DNA of 42,387 nt from Gnetum montanum. Lineage: Eukaryota; Streptophyta; Gnetopsida; Gnetales; Gnetaceae. The translations under genes were made by a program, and so were the position numbers. The stretch is taken from positions 1-42,387 of the forward strand of contig MNCI01020719.1 of NCBI GenBank assembly GCA_015680685.1. Reading direction: 5' to 3'. Positions 23,401-31,895 of the stretch are shown here, piece by piece; position 1 is the first letter of the stretch; each line of letters starts with the position of its first letter. The notes under the pieces are model-generated. The model saw only the letters and a program-made list of their open reading frames with translations. It searched no databases and was not told the origin of the DNA.

Positions 23401-24813
23401 TGTAAATCAAATTTCAATCAGTTTCCTTATTTTTGATATTCAGAAAGACTTTCATGGTTTTGCCATTCAGGCTTGCTCCGCTTAATCCTTCTGACTACTT
23501 AACGTTGACTTTAAATTGTAATCTGTTAGTTGCCGCTTCTTGCAACTGATATTAGTTCAATATTGAACCTTTATTATTATTATTATTATTGATAAATCTT
23601 ACTGTCTGCATGCTTTCGTTTTTCGTCTCTTCTTTGTCTGAGTGCACTATCTTTTGACAACTTATGAGTCTTTGACGGCGTTTTTTAATGTACCAATGTA
23701 TTTATTTACTAACATTACGTCTTCTTTAAAGGGATAAATTTGAGACTGAATTTCATCCATGGTGATAATCTATATCCATCATGGTAACAGAACAATTTCT
23801 ACAGCTTTTTAAAGCAGGGAATCTCATCGTATTCGTTGCTTTTATTTAAAACTGATATTAGTCTGCCATTCTAAATTAAACAGTTACCGTGATTAAACAA
23901 TTATGAAACAGTATAGAATGAGGCTTATTAAATTTATATAATTCAGTTAATAACAGTTAGATTAAAACTTTTATGCGAGTATAGTATGCTTAAAGCAAAA
24001 CATTTGCTATTGCAAAATGCATTTAGGCGTGGGAGGTAGCTGATAAGGCCTTGAAGGATGAGGAGGCTAATAAACAGAAACTTTGTGAGGATCTGAACCG
24101 GTTGGTATGGCAGTGCTTCCTTTGCCATGTATTATATAAAATTATCAATTGCGGAGAATCTTTTCTAGTTTTATCTTTTTATTAGGTTCAAGAAAGTGCA
24201 TCGGCACAGTACTCAAGATTAGAGGAACTGAAAAAGCGGCTGGAAGCATTGTCTCCTGTAGCAAGGGGGTCTCCTCAGGATCCAGCTGACCACAGTATAA
24301 ATGCACCATCATCCAGCTCACCAAACATTTCTACGGTGAGCAGTCCTGATCTAATATGCTTGTTTTGTATTTCAGATAATTGTAGACATCTGAGTAGGTT
24401 CTGTTTTCCTTCTAAAGCTCTTAACTTCATGATGCAAACTTGGATTGCTTTACATTTTTGCTCATGCCCTGCTGAAATGCAACAAAGTTATTACGTTCTG
24501 ATTAACATTATAGTTCTGTTACCAGGATGGTGGAAAAACAATAGCACCATCTGCAACAGCATCTACCCAACAACCAAATGTAAACACACGTTGCAGTGGT
24601 ATCTCTGAAAATACTTCATGCCCAGAACCGTCATCACATTGTAGCGTTGAAGATAACTCTCAGAAAAAAGTAGCTACCAAAACTCAGCAGACTAGTCAGG
24701 GTCGCAGTCAACATGTGAATCGGGCAAAAGGTAGCTTAGTACTTGCAAAGGCAAAAGGTGATGGCAAGGGTGGCTGGACTGGTGCTGGATTTGATGTTGA
24801 TCCTAAATCGTGA
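11353..24813 (+). CDS. RAB6-interacting golgin-like coiled-coil protein (7 exons)
   Basis: Joining 11353-11445, 11663-11694, 15162-15259, 15432-15514, 24027-24104, 24186-24335 and 24526-24813 gives 822 bases, 273 aa plus stop, with no internal stop and GT-AG at every intron. The ATG is the first in frame after a TGA at 11329. Residues 1-26 are polar. About 27-155 is a long coiled coil (EQLLEEKEQQLR, VERELANLTFEL, ALEHLRKKIELSTEKIKVAK, then RLEELKKRLEAL). The rest is Ser/Thr/Gln-rich and disordered-looking, ending in GGWTGAGFDVDP. The LRKxIE...A...LxExLxxL......LEELxxRL pattern resembles GORAB/RAB6-interacting golgins, Golgi tethering or scaffold proteins; that name is inference. No signal peptide or membrane segment. 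It looks intact, unlike everything around it, despite TE-filled introns of 3.5 and 8.5 kb. Confidence 0.8.
11663..11694 (+). CDS. exon 2 of golgin-like gene (32-base microexon)
   Basis: Follows ttgtttccag and precedes gtaagc. Encodes LLEEKEQQLR plus two bases of the next codon. It continues the coiled coil started by exon 1. Confidence 0.75.
12841..12990 (+). repeat. candidate tRNA-derived SINE fragment
   Basis: Contains gtgatggtaacatgctt followed 40 bases later by cttgggttcaagcttgg, which resembles an RNA polymerase III B box (GGTTCRANNCC). The A box is poor. Family unknown. Confidence 0.35.
13331..13475 (+). repeat. Au-like SINE fragment
   Basis: Has a B-box-like ataggttcaagcctat, a (cat)n stretch (catcatcattatcatcatcc), then ccttgtcccaacaaaatggg and ctcagctacataagtt. 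This is close to the plant SINE 3' end (CTTTATCCCAACTAAnTGGGgTCGGCTAcATG). The resemblance is from memory of the Au family. Confidence 0.5.
15162..15259 (+). CDS. exon 3 of golgin-like gene
   Basis: Follows ttgtttgttag and precedes gtaaat. Encodes YIQENYSKIRDVERELANLT and on to TAGPKKA. Phases 2 (start) and 1 (end) match the neighbours. Confidence 0.8.
15432..15514 (+). CDS. exon 4 of golgin-like gene
   Basis: Follows gtaatgatag and precedes gtttgt. Encodes ALEHLRKKIELSTEKIKVAK then QKEEQARK, a pure coiled-coil segment. The 8.5-kb transposon-bearing intron follows. Confidence 0.8.
15515..16605 (+). other. intron 4, 5' part: no gene seen
   Basis: AT-rich. Contains a (TTTA)n microsatellite at 15738-15759 and a poly-T/G stretch near 16095. 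Nothing else recognised. Confidence 0.6.
16611..17137 (+). repeat. copia 5' LTR
   Basis: 527 bases, TGTTAACAAG...TTTTTAACA. Contains CCTATAAATTG (TATA box, about 16809) and a GCAATAAAG polyadenylation-like signal near 16856. Confidence 0.9.
17142..17153 (+). other. copia primer-binding site
   Basis: TGGTATTGGAAC, four bases after the LTR. A mutated form of the initiator-Met tRNA PBS (TGGTATCAGAGC) normal for copia elements. Confidence 0.6.
17162..17960 (+). pseudogene. copia Gag
   Basis: Starts MNCNKEIAKCLIIFNGTQDF, IWKE-like LWKEMMKGLL, a stop at 17270, then ILEKIARRLCSLKIAKEVWE and HTKELLYRIQFDKLEIRNDE. This is the Gag UBN2-type polyprotein domain that forms the particle. The reading frame is open 17276-17635, then shifts. 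A basic Arg/Gly-rich stretch (NRGRGRFNRS) follows at about 17850. Confidence 0.75.
17990..18060 (+). pseudogene. copia zinc knuckle
   Basis: One frame reads CKLCEKKRGHTREVCWYNFG, a CCHC knuckle with five instead of four residues between the second Cys and His. The extra Lys codon lies in a run of A, suggesting slippage. RNA-binding role in Gag. Confidence 0.65.
18165..18510 (+). pseudogene. copia protease
   Basis: Reads IIDIGFSNHMT where copia proteases have DSGASNHMT, so the catalytic Ser-Gly context is changed. It continues with GDGNHLNIEGVGNCIIKLP, VFYVPNLSNPLISVGQMAKK, the usual C-terminal block. A stop is present at about 18504. Confidence 0.75.
18650..19420 (+). pseudogene. copia GAG-pre-integrase and integrase
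   Basis: GAG-pre-integrase: TIWHKRLGHTSYNKVEKM. The CxxC half of the zinc-binding domain is degraded to CIQGKQ. Catalytic core: LLHMDLIGPMP (first Asp), SIRAIRSDRGGEFIN (second Asp, 19039), PQSNGIVERKNRTL (Glu, about 19130). Then NVAATYITNRI and IRTFGCHCYVKI. Integrase inserts the cDNA. Open over 18670-19065 and again from 19225; a TAA at 19063 and a stop at 19201 interrupt it. Confidence 0.85.
19690..20115 (+). pseudogene. copia reverse transcriptase, N-terminal part only
   Basis: Reads EALRTNTWKEAMDREYEAIM, TWKLVDRP, VIDCKWLYKTKFNEEGEVIK, KARLVARGFKQK, then YEEIFAPIARFEIIKLIFLI and KMDVTSAFLNGSINE. It stops at 20056. The later RT blocks, including YGLKQAPR and the catalytic YVDD, are absent: the sequence passes from KVCKLTT to RNase H within about 20 bases. 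Confidence 0.85.
20120..20600 (+). pseudogene. copia RNase H
   Basis: Blocks are AYSDIDWGGGHNDKKSTSGS, AIYWKSKKQTSISLST, then in another frame NCEAEFIAMTECAQHIL, LYCDNTSAIQL, HIDIKYYFIK and FTDLLTKHVLHYRHEHL. Three frame changes or stops. Follows RT directly because of the internal deletion. Confidence 0.8.
20622..20632 (+). other. copia polypurine tract
   Basis: AAAGGAAGGAT directly before the 3' LTR TGTTAAC; the normal site for plus-strand DNA priming. Confidence 0.75.
20633..21165 (+). repeat. copia 3' LTR
   Basis: 533 bases, matches 16611-17137 throughout with scattered substitutions and a short catcagt duplication near 20995. Followed by the GAATA target duplication. Confidence 0.9.
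21338..22700 (+). mobile_element. L1-type LINE reverse transcriptase relic
   Basis: Matches to non-LTR RT, in order: YKIVSEVLAKRLKILCP (about 21495), then in another frame FLEGTQILEEVVLFHEI (about 21570), IRSGDPIPVFLFIIAYEALR (21838-21897), VQFVDDKYF with the catalytic DD (about 21975) and a downstream LLQS-like block near 22320. The pattern KIxSKVLAxRLK...FVxGRQIL...RQGDPLSPxLFxLxAExL...FADD is that of plant L1 LINEs. Frames change several times. Neither end is recognisable. Same strand as the host gene. Confidence 0.7.
22701..24026 (+). other. intron 4, 3' part: no gene seen
   Basis: AT-rich. Includes a (TTA)n microsatellite at 23571-23590 and a T-rich stretch near 23060. No domain or repeat family recognised. 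Confidence 0.6.
24027..24104 (+). CDS. exon 5 of golgin-like gene
   Basis: Follows aaatgcatttag and precedes gtatgg. 26 codons, AWEVADKALKDEEANKQKLC then EDLNRL, in phase 0 with exon 4. Confidence 0.8.
24186..24335 (+). CDS. exon 6 of golgin-like gene
   Basis: Follows tttttattag and precedes gtgagc. 50 codons: the end of the coiled coil (YSRLEELKKRLEALSP), then a Ser/Pro-rich segment. Confidence 0.8.
24526..24813 (+). CDS. exon 7 of golgin-like gene (terminal)
   Basis: Follows tctgttaccag. 95 codons plus TGA at 24811. Low-complexity Ser/Thr/Gln tail ending in a basic, Gly-rich GDGKGGWTGAGFDVDPKS. Confidence 0.8.
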   Translation, partial: DGGKTIAPSATASTQQPNVNTRCSGISENTSCPEPSSHCSVEDNSQKKVATKTQQTSQGRSQHVNRAKGSLVLAKAKGDGKGGWTGAGFDVDPKS

Positions 24814-24837
24814 GCCTTTTTTAACATCCTTGCTTTA

Positions 24838-25035
24838 AATAATTGCACAAGAAGCTGAAGTTTTAGCAATCTTCAAATTATGCAATTGATTCTGAGCACT
24901 AGGAATGTACGGCGAAGGGAAAAATTTATCTTGTTCCTTGAATAACTTTACAAGAAGCTGAAGATTCTTAAGCAATATTCAAATTCTGTTGTTCGCAATG
25001 GGCAATAGGAATGTACGATGAATTGGAAAAGAATA
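24838..25035 (+). repeat. tandem duplication just after the host gene
   Basis: Two diverged copies about 105 bases apart share caagaagctgaag, agcaat, ttcaaatt and taggaatgtacg. Probably in or next to the 3' UTR of the golgin-like gene. Confidence 0.65.
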
Positions 25036-25724
25036 ATTGTGATGTTTGAAAAGTGTTGTTTCAATGTCTTTGCATCATGTGCGTAGTTTTGTAAAAACTA
25101 CGGTAGAAATCATTATCATTTTGTAAAAACATTGGTATAAATCATTATAATTTTTACACCAAAGAACATAAACCGAAAGAATCGAAATAGTATTCCTCGT
25201 CTTTCTTGCGAGATGCATAACCAAAGTCAAACCCACTATATGATAAACCGGGATGATTGTACCTAACCGTGAAAACCCACGGTTTTGGAAAACCGCTTAA
25301 CCGTGAAAACTACTTCTCACGAAAACGGGTTTCAACATAAGTTTGATCTACTAGGTCATTTGAAGTCCATTTGTTTTAATTGTCATAAGTTTGATCTACT
25401 ACTTCTTGTCTTTATAATCTAGCCAAATTATGAGATAAGTTCTAGAGAGTGTAGTTGTCATCACAATCTTGGATGAGAAAAATTAGACATAAATGTAAAG
25501 TTCCCACTTATTTAAAATTTCAAAATTTTTTATAGTGTTTAATATATCAAGGTCTTCCTATTGATACTCCTTTTCAACATAGGAATTATTTTTCCTTAAC
25601 AACATCCTCCTTGTGGAAGTGAAGACTTCTTTTCACATGTTTTTTTCACATGTTTTTTATGAGTGTTGAATTGCACAATATGCTAATAAATATCTGGAAT
25701 TTATAACTTTTAACTAAGCATTAA
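25036..25724. other. spacer between host gene and element B
   Basis: No gene seen. There are short local repeats: ttttgtaaaaac near 25088 and 25120, and taaccgtgaaaac at about 25264 and 25300, the first forming a small hairpin with the adjacent cacggtttt. Confidence 0.5.
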
Positions 25725-26446
25725 TGATAACTTTTAACCATACGAATCACTAAGTGTTCACATATGATTTGGTCGAATTCCATGGACTCTATGTCTTCTG
25801 GTACTAGTCGCTAGGAAGTGAACTTTGCCCTAATAGCCATTCATTGTTTTCTGAATTACACTTATGATATGCAAAGGCATATGATTTTTATTATTTTTTA
25901 TGTTTTATGTGTTAGGTGCTTAAGATAAAGGATGAAGGGAATAAAGTAAATTAATTGCTAATTTAATCTAACTAACTAATATCTAACAAATCCTAACATA
26001 AGCATATGATCTCACTTTCTGTACACATACTGAACACGTATAACGTTGTTGGGTTACCAAACGTTAAGTGTTACTAGGATTACCAAGTGTCATGTGCATG
26101 CTCGAAGTGGTTGTTCTTATGTGCTTAATTAATTGCTACTTAATCTAGCTTAGTTTAGCCTAATTAATTATTTAATTACTTAAAGCATTAAATAAAATTA
26201 TTGAAAACATTAAATGCATGAAGAAAATGTTTAATCTAGCCAAAGTATTGCAAGGTTCATTAGAAAGCTCATTTTTATTACTGCACACAATTGTGCTTAG
26301 GTACAACAATGTTCGAATAAAGATTCATACACTTAATGACTCCTACTACGGGCACTTAGGAAATAGTCTAACTCTAGGGAAAAGAAACTGGAAGAGCTAT
26401 GCTACAACTATGACAAGACATCCTATAAACACAGTGGGTGAGCACA

Positions 26447-26455
26447 TATTTATAG
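26447..26455 (-). promoter_or_regulatory. TATA box of LTR B
   Basis: CTATAAATA on the minus strand. The GTCGAC pair at 26505-26533 lies about 50 bases upstream in the transcription direction, the same order as in the A-type LTRs. Confidence 0.6.
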
Positions 26456-26504
26456 GTGAAAACATACACTATGTTGATGAGGCTATGTCAATACATCAAA
26501 TCAT

Positions 26505-26533
26505 GCGTCGACAAGGCCTAGTCGACGGGGCCC
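26505..26533 (-). promoter_or_regulatory. GTCGAC palindrome pair in U3 of LTR B
   Basis: gcGTCGACaaggc and ctaGTCGACgggg lie within 30 bases, upstream of the TATA box. A near copy of the whole module is found inside the element at 30087-30117. Confidence 0.5.
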
Positions 26534-26562
26534 AATTGACACAACCAATCCATGATTCATCA

Positions 26563-26576
26563 TACCCCCACAACTG
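26563..26576 (-). other. polypurine tract of element B
   Basis: On the minus strand CAGTTGTGGGGGTA directly abuts the LTR start TGATGA. A-right has CAGTCATGGGGGTA at the same place (39997-40010). Confidence 0.7.
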
Positions 26577-26794
26577 AATGAAAACTTGTCTTTGAGTTCT
26601 TTACAAATTTGGGAAGGTATGGAATTATTGACTGATGACCAACATACCACAAACACAAACAAATACTAAGTGCCCGAGTGTATGGATATACAATCGTTAC
26701 AAAATTTTTTGGTATTTAGGACTACAAAATTGAACACTAGGACAAAATTTGATAAACACATTCTTCTTTGATGGCATGGACATGATGGAGAAGT
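26577..26794. other. non-coding spacer between extra ORF and 3' LTR of B
   Basis: The first 70 bases match the A-right counterpart (40010-40080); the rest does not. No gene. Confidence 0.6.
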
Positions 26795-29631
26795 TTAAAT
26801 GATCCTAAGCGGTGAAGGCTTTTGAGGTTTTGAGGGACCTTCTCCTACTTCAGGTGCATGCGGTGATTAAGGCTGTTGTGGCTATGTTGCTGCTACTACC
26901 ACTTTCGGTGGAAGATGGAAAACATCCAACAATGCTTTCATCTTCTCCTCCTTATTCCTGGGATCGTGCACGGTCCACACAGCTTTGCCAATGTGGGTTG
27001 AAATGGGCACATCCCAAGGATAGGACATTGTTGGAAATAACTCTTTGACATTAACAAACTAGGCAGCAAATTGTTTGCATTCGATGTTGAATGCCTTGAT
27101 TGCATTCTGCAATTCTTGGTAGTCATTCATTCTTTTGGCTAGGTTCTTAGTAATTGATCTTTGATTGATGAATCTTGCCTTGAGAACTTTGAGTTTAGCA
27201 TTTGTAGTCATAATCTTCTGCTTAGTCTCCTTGTGGTGCTTGAACTCTACCTCATACAACAAGTACGAGCTGGCCACCTACTTTTCTAACTCTGACCATG
27301 GCCATTTAGTAGTTACCATCATCAAGTTTACATATCGAAGATTGACAAGCTCCATGTATTTAGTCATCTCTTCTATCTGCAACTCCTTCATGCGAATCTA
27401 TTCCATCAATGATAGGTTGTTGAACCTCTCTTCCTTGCTGGAGTTGTTGGAGGGCTTCATTGACTTTTGCCTTAATCATTTGGATGTGTTTTTCATTTAC
27501 TTCTTTATGTAGGCCAACCTAATTTTTGTAGTGATCTTTGACTCTCTCAAATTTGAGAGTCTCATTCTTCCAGGTAGTAATTTCAATTATAGATTTTTGG
27601 CGTAAGGCATGGACATCCTCCATGGAGAGATTTCTATTCTTCACTGCCAATCTCCCAAGCTCAGTGTTCACCTTGGCTAGCTGCTCCTACTGTTGATGGA
27701 TAAATTCTTGCATTTGTTGTTTCTACGTATTAACATTTTGCAGACGATGATTTTCTACGATCAACATCTCATTCTCTTGACACATTTGAACAAAGTCCAT
27801 TTGAACTAATATGTTTTGGCCTTGGCCATGAACCAGTCAAAGACGACCGTCACCATTCTCAGCTCAACTTGTTTGAGTCTATCTTGAAGCTGTTGAAAAG
27901 CTTCATCTCTTGTCAGTGCAGGGTTGAGGAGTGCAGAATTAGTAAAACAGGCTCTTAATCTAGCAACCTCCATGGCTAAGCATTGGTTTTGTGCTTGAGC
28001 CATTTCGAATTGCCCTTCTAAAATGATGCACTTGCCCTTTACTTTAAGCAACTTTGACTGGGTTGCGGTGATATTATCTAGAAAATCAAAGATATCTAAA
28101 ATCAGTTGCCCAGTTCCCACCAATTGGTCCATCAACTCTTCATGTTGAGTTGCACTTAGTCTTTTGCTAACAGTTCCTACAGACATCTATACATCTCTGA
28201 GTGCAGAAACATCTAGTATAGGTATTGCAGGTGTGTTCAATGCTTTAGCGATTCTATTAACAACCACTTCTACTATTGTCTCTTGTCCTTGTTGTTGCAT
28301 CACTAAGACAGTTATCTCTTCGTCCTTCTCCAAGCATACCGAAAAGGTAGCAGCATTCCCAGAGATTTTTGAGAATTGTTGTTGTTGTGAGAGAGACACC
28401 ATTACCTCTTGGACATTAGGATTCGACCTTGCTGGCTATGTTATTTGGGTGGAGAATATTGGTCCACCTCCCTCCATATGGCTTATTGTTTGAGTCACTT
28501 TGTCAAGGTAACTCATTGCAAGATAGTACATAGATGGGTCCCCACCATTGGTTCCTACTCGCTGCTCTTGCTCACACAAGAGTTGTTCTCAAATTTCACC
28601 CAGGCGCTTAATGGTTGTGTAGGCCTTTGACATTGTTTCTTGAGTGGATGGTGGAAGTGTGGCGACTACTCTTCTTTTAATATGGTAGGAGTCTTATCTT
28701 TCATCATTTTAGACTAAGAGGTGATGGGAGTATGTTGGATCGTATTGTTAACATAGCGAACTATCCCTATCCTTTTGTAGAGTTTTCTTATTAGGCATGA
28801 AAATGACAAGGTTTTCCTTTCACGTTCATTCTCCTTAAAACACTTCTCTATCTTTAAATAGATCTACTATGGAAGGTTAATTGGGAATTTTTCACTTAGA
28901 GCAGCATAGGCATGGGCAGAGAAGGCTGTCAACTTACTAGGCCTCATTGTCGGATTGATGTGGTAGGATGCTATCTTGAAGTATATTCACTCCATTGGTG
29001 TAAGCACGTCAAACTGCTTACAATCAACCCCATAACATAGCTAGGTCCACTCCCTTTTGGCCTCAAGGTTTGCTTGTGTTGAGATTTCTACCAAATGAGT
29101 GCCAGAATTAAGCAGACCAAGAGCCTGCATAATCACTTTTGCCGAGTAAGACACCTGGATGTCCTTGATTCTCATAGTGGTTCCTACCTTTCTACTATTC
29201 CATAAGAGATATGTCTCCCCCATGTACCACTCCCTAATGGTAGTGATGATTGGCCATATGGGATAGCTTTGCAATTGTGTCTTGATTTCTAGTGGAGCAT
29301 GTTCCAAGAATGGTCCAAAGTTCAATTCTTGGAGAACTGAGTATTGAACATCACGAGGCTTGATTGTATCTAGACAATCTTGTGTCAATGTAACTTCAAA
29401 TCTTGGTATGGGCCTTGGTGCCTCTCCTCTTTGGGATTGTTCAATCGTAGCCTCTTCTTTGGGAATTTTTCAAACAGATTCCACTTCAGTCTCCTCTTGA
29501 AGAGGTCTCGTTGCATGAGTTTTTGCTATTTGCTCTTGGGCTTGTTCTTCCTAGCCTCTTCTAGTTCTAGGTTGTTTGTCCTTTGGTTGTGATGGTCCTC
29601 CTTCCTGCATGCATTTTGGTCTACATGCCAT
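26795..29631 (-). pseudogene. extra ORF downstream of integrase (coiled-coil, env-position)
   Basis: About 945 codons from ATG (29629-29631) to TAA (26795-26797), with stops and frame changes. The N-terminal 60 residues are Gln/Glu/Pro-rich. Residues about 75-210 form a globular-looking domain (ELNFGPFLEHAPLEIKTQLQ, REWYMGETYLLWNSRKVG, SAKVIMQALGLLNSG). About 410-850 is a long coiled coil (EELMDQLVGTGQLILDIFDF, QDRLKQVELRM, EQLAKVNTELGRLAVKNRNL, NAKLKVLKARFINQ). The tail has PTMSYPWDVPISTHIGKAVW. The middle domain loosely recalls the 'putative plant transposon protein' of Athila elements; uncertain. No obvious transmembrane segment or signal peptide, so env function is not shown. A good splice acceptor precedes the ATG. 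Confidence 0.65.
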
Positions 29632-29665
29632 CTGCAATCACAACATGACCAAGGATTAGCACTTA
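29632..29665 (-). promoter_or_regulatory. putative 3' splice site before the extra ORF
   Basis: On the minus strand: a branch-point-like GTGCTAATCC, about 27 bases, then TGTTGTGATTGCAG followed at once by ATGG. This matches the consensus for a plant acceptor. Possible donors are the AAG|GTAAAT near 29692 (only 60 bases away) or an unknown site near the 5' LTR. Confidence 0.5.
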
Positions 29666-30065
29666 ATGTGTAACTTGAAACATTGGATTTACCTTATCTC
29701 TTGGGGTAGTTACACTTGGCTAAGTTGTGATCATGGCCTAGTTGATTATTATAATACTATTTTAATATTAATAATTAATTTTAGGTTTATTGAAGTTTGT
29801 TGGAAGGATTAAACTCTTAAAAATTGATGGTTTAATGTTATTCTATTCATTAACCCTTTGGGGAAGTTAGAAAATTTTTGAATAATTTTCATCAAAAACC
29901 TTAAGGTTTGTGGCCCCCATGACTAAGAGCTTACCTCTGATAGCTACAAGATTGAAGCATGAAGTGATTTGGGCAAATGGTGTAAAAGTTATGGGCTCTA
30001 AAAAATTGCAAAAACTCATCTCTTATTTTGAAGCAAACAATAAAAAATTTCAAAGTGTTGGATGG

Positions 30066-30117
30066 TATTTATAGAATTTTTGGGTTGCGTCGATGGGGCG
30101 TAGTCGACGAGGTCGAG
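30066..30117 (-). promoter_or_regulatory. internal promoter-like module, unit 1
   Basis: CTATAAATA at 30066-30074 (minus strand), with gcgtcgatgggg and cgtagtcgacgagg at 30087-30117 just upstream. The first 26 bases of the upstream part match the U3 module of LTR B (26505-26530) at all but about five positions, in the same order relative to TATA. It sits about 440 bases before the extra-ORF ATG. Confidence 0.5.
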
Positions 30118-30551
30118 TTGATGTGGTTATTGACCACTATTGACTTTGTCAAAAGTAATGAAAAACAACGAATTTTTTAGCAAAATTTGGGTCAAATGGA
30201 AGCCCAAAAAGCCAAGAACATGATGAAATCATTAGAAAAGGATCTCAATAGTCAAAAAATTAAAGAATGAGTAGAGAATGAGATTTGATGAACAAGAATG
30301 CCTTAAGGAGCACATAGTTGAATGCATAATGGGGCACATGAAAGATTTTGATTACGACAATGTTTAAGGGTAAAGAACTTAGCTATCCAAACCATGAGAT
30401 ATGCAAGTGGGTTCTCCCCATAGTGGCACATGTCCTTTTTGCCCTTACATATTCTCAACTAAGGTGTTTATGAACCCTATAGTTGATTAATGGCTACGAA
30501 AAGTTAAGGACCAAACTCGGAGAACGTATTGCAGAATTTCAACACATCAAA

Positions 30552-30806
30552 CTAAGACATGAAACAAAAACATGAAAAATGGTAGTGAGGTGAGTTACGA
30601 AGAGCATTGATAGATGAGAGAGAGAATGGAATGGATGTCCCAATCATGGTCACATGAAGTCCCTTGTGAGAATCATGGTTAAATGACTTGATAAAGTCCA
30701 CCCTCAGTCTAGACCAAAACCAACCACTTTTAGTGACTTTGCATTGCCACTCTAGGATCAGTCTATCCCCTTGAGATAGAAGAATGCTACCATGGATAAC
30801 CACCAT
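30552..30806 (-). pseudogene. short conserved ORF, unit 1
   Basis: 84 codons, MVVIHGSILLSQGDRLILEW, VTKSGWFWSRLRVDFIKSFN, HDSHKGLHVTMIGTSIPFS. The same reading frame is kept in unit 2 (31690-31895) and in A-right (40874-41221). No known domain recognised. A stop two codons before the ATG suggests that the N terminus has been lost here. Confidence 0.45.
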
Positions 30807-31152
30807 TGCTTATTTGAGAATAAAAGAGAAGCAGGAAGTGAGAACGGACCGTAGTTAGAGGAGACCTTCAGGCATGGGTAACATGTCTTTTTAGTCCCAT
30901 AAATAGTGCTTGTAGCTTGTTTATTTTGTCTAAGAGGTGTGCTTTGAATTCCCATCATGTTTTTATTTTATTTTATTTTTGTTTTCCCCCATAACTAAGA
31001 GCTTACCTCCAGTAGCTACAGGATCGAAGAACAAAGTGATTTTCACAAATGGTGTGAAAGTTATGGGCTTTGAAAGGTTTTAGGCTCTAAAAAATTACAA
31101 AAAATCCCCTCTTATTTTGAAAAAAATGACAAAATTTCGAAGTGTTGGGTGG

Positions 31153-31206
31153 CATTTATAGAATTTTTGGGTTGCGTTGATGAGGCTTAGTCGGTGAGGC
31201 CGAGTT
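31153..31206 (-). promoter_or_regulatory. internal promoter-like module, unit 2 (decayed)
   Basis: CTATAAATG at 31153-31161 with gcgttgatgaggcttagtcg upstream at 31175-31206. Same layout as unit 1 but the GTCGAC cores are mutated (CpG loss). Confidence 0.4.
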
Positions 31207-31689
31207 GATGCAGTTGTTGAACATTGTTGACTTTGTCAAAAGTAATGAAAAATAATGAGTTTTTAAGCAAAATTTGGGTTAAATGGAAACCCAAAAAGCC
31301 AAAAACATGATGAAATCATTAGAAAAGGATCTTGATATTTAGAAAATTAAGAAGTGAGTAGAGAACAAGATTTGATGAAGAAGAATGCCTTAAGGAGCAC
31401 AGAGTTGAATGCACAATGGGGCACATGAAAGATTTTGATTGTGCCAATGCCTCAGGGTAAAGCATGTAACTGTCCAAACCATGCAATATGCAAGTGGGTC
31501 CTTCCCATAGTAGCACATGCCCTTTTTTTCCTTGCATATCCTCAACTAAGGAGTCTATGGATCCCATGGTTGATTAATGGCTACAAAAAGTTACGTACCA
31601 AACCCAGAGAACCTATTTAGGAATTTCAACACATCAAACTAAGACATGAAAAAAAAAACATAAAAAGTGGCAGTGAGGTGAGTTATGGA

Positions 31690-31895
31690 GAGCATTGACG
31701 AATGAGAAAGAGAATGGAATGGATGTCCCAATCATGATCACATGAAGTCCCTTGTAAGAATCATGGTTAAATGACCTGATAAAGTCCATCCTCAATCTAG
31801 ACCAAAACCAACCACTTTTAGTGACTTCACATCTTTACTCTAGGATTGGTCTATCCCCTCGAGACACAAGAATGCTTCCATGAACAACCACCATT
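31690..31895 (-). pseudogene. short conserved ORF, unit 2
   Basis: Reads MVVVHGSILVSRGDRPILE, a stop, then CEVTKSGWFWSRLRMDFIRS and FNHDSYKGLHVIMIGTSIPF. Differs from unit 1 mainly by conservative changes plus one stop. Confidence 0.4.

Larger units (their letters stand above)
25725..26562 (-). repeat. 3' LTR of element B
   Basis: Positions 25737-26030 align with 38615-38930 (catacgaatcactaag, ggactctatgtcttct, gaactttgccctaatagcc). A 21-base block present near 38757 is missing here. The right end is TCATCA at 26557-26562, directly before the PPT complement. The left end is less sure because the terminal 30 bases differ; TGATAA at 25725 is the best start. Confidence 0.75.

Noticed and set aside
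24249-24608. 119-codon open frame starting in exon 6
   Set aside because: It reads through the intron 6 donor; the frame simply stays open into the intron before exon 7.
26218-26577. 119-codon open frame on the + strand
   Set aside because: Lies wholly in the 3' LTR of element B, opposite to its transcription; no domain seen.
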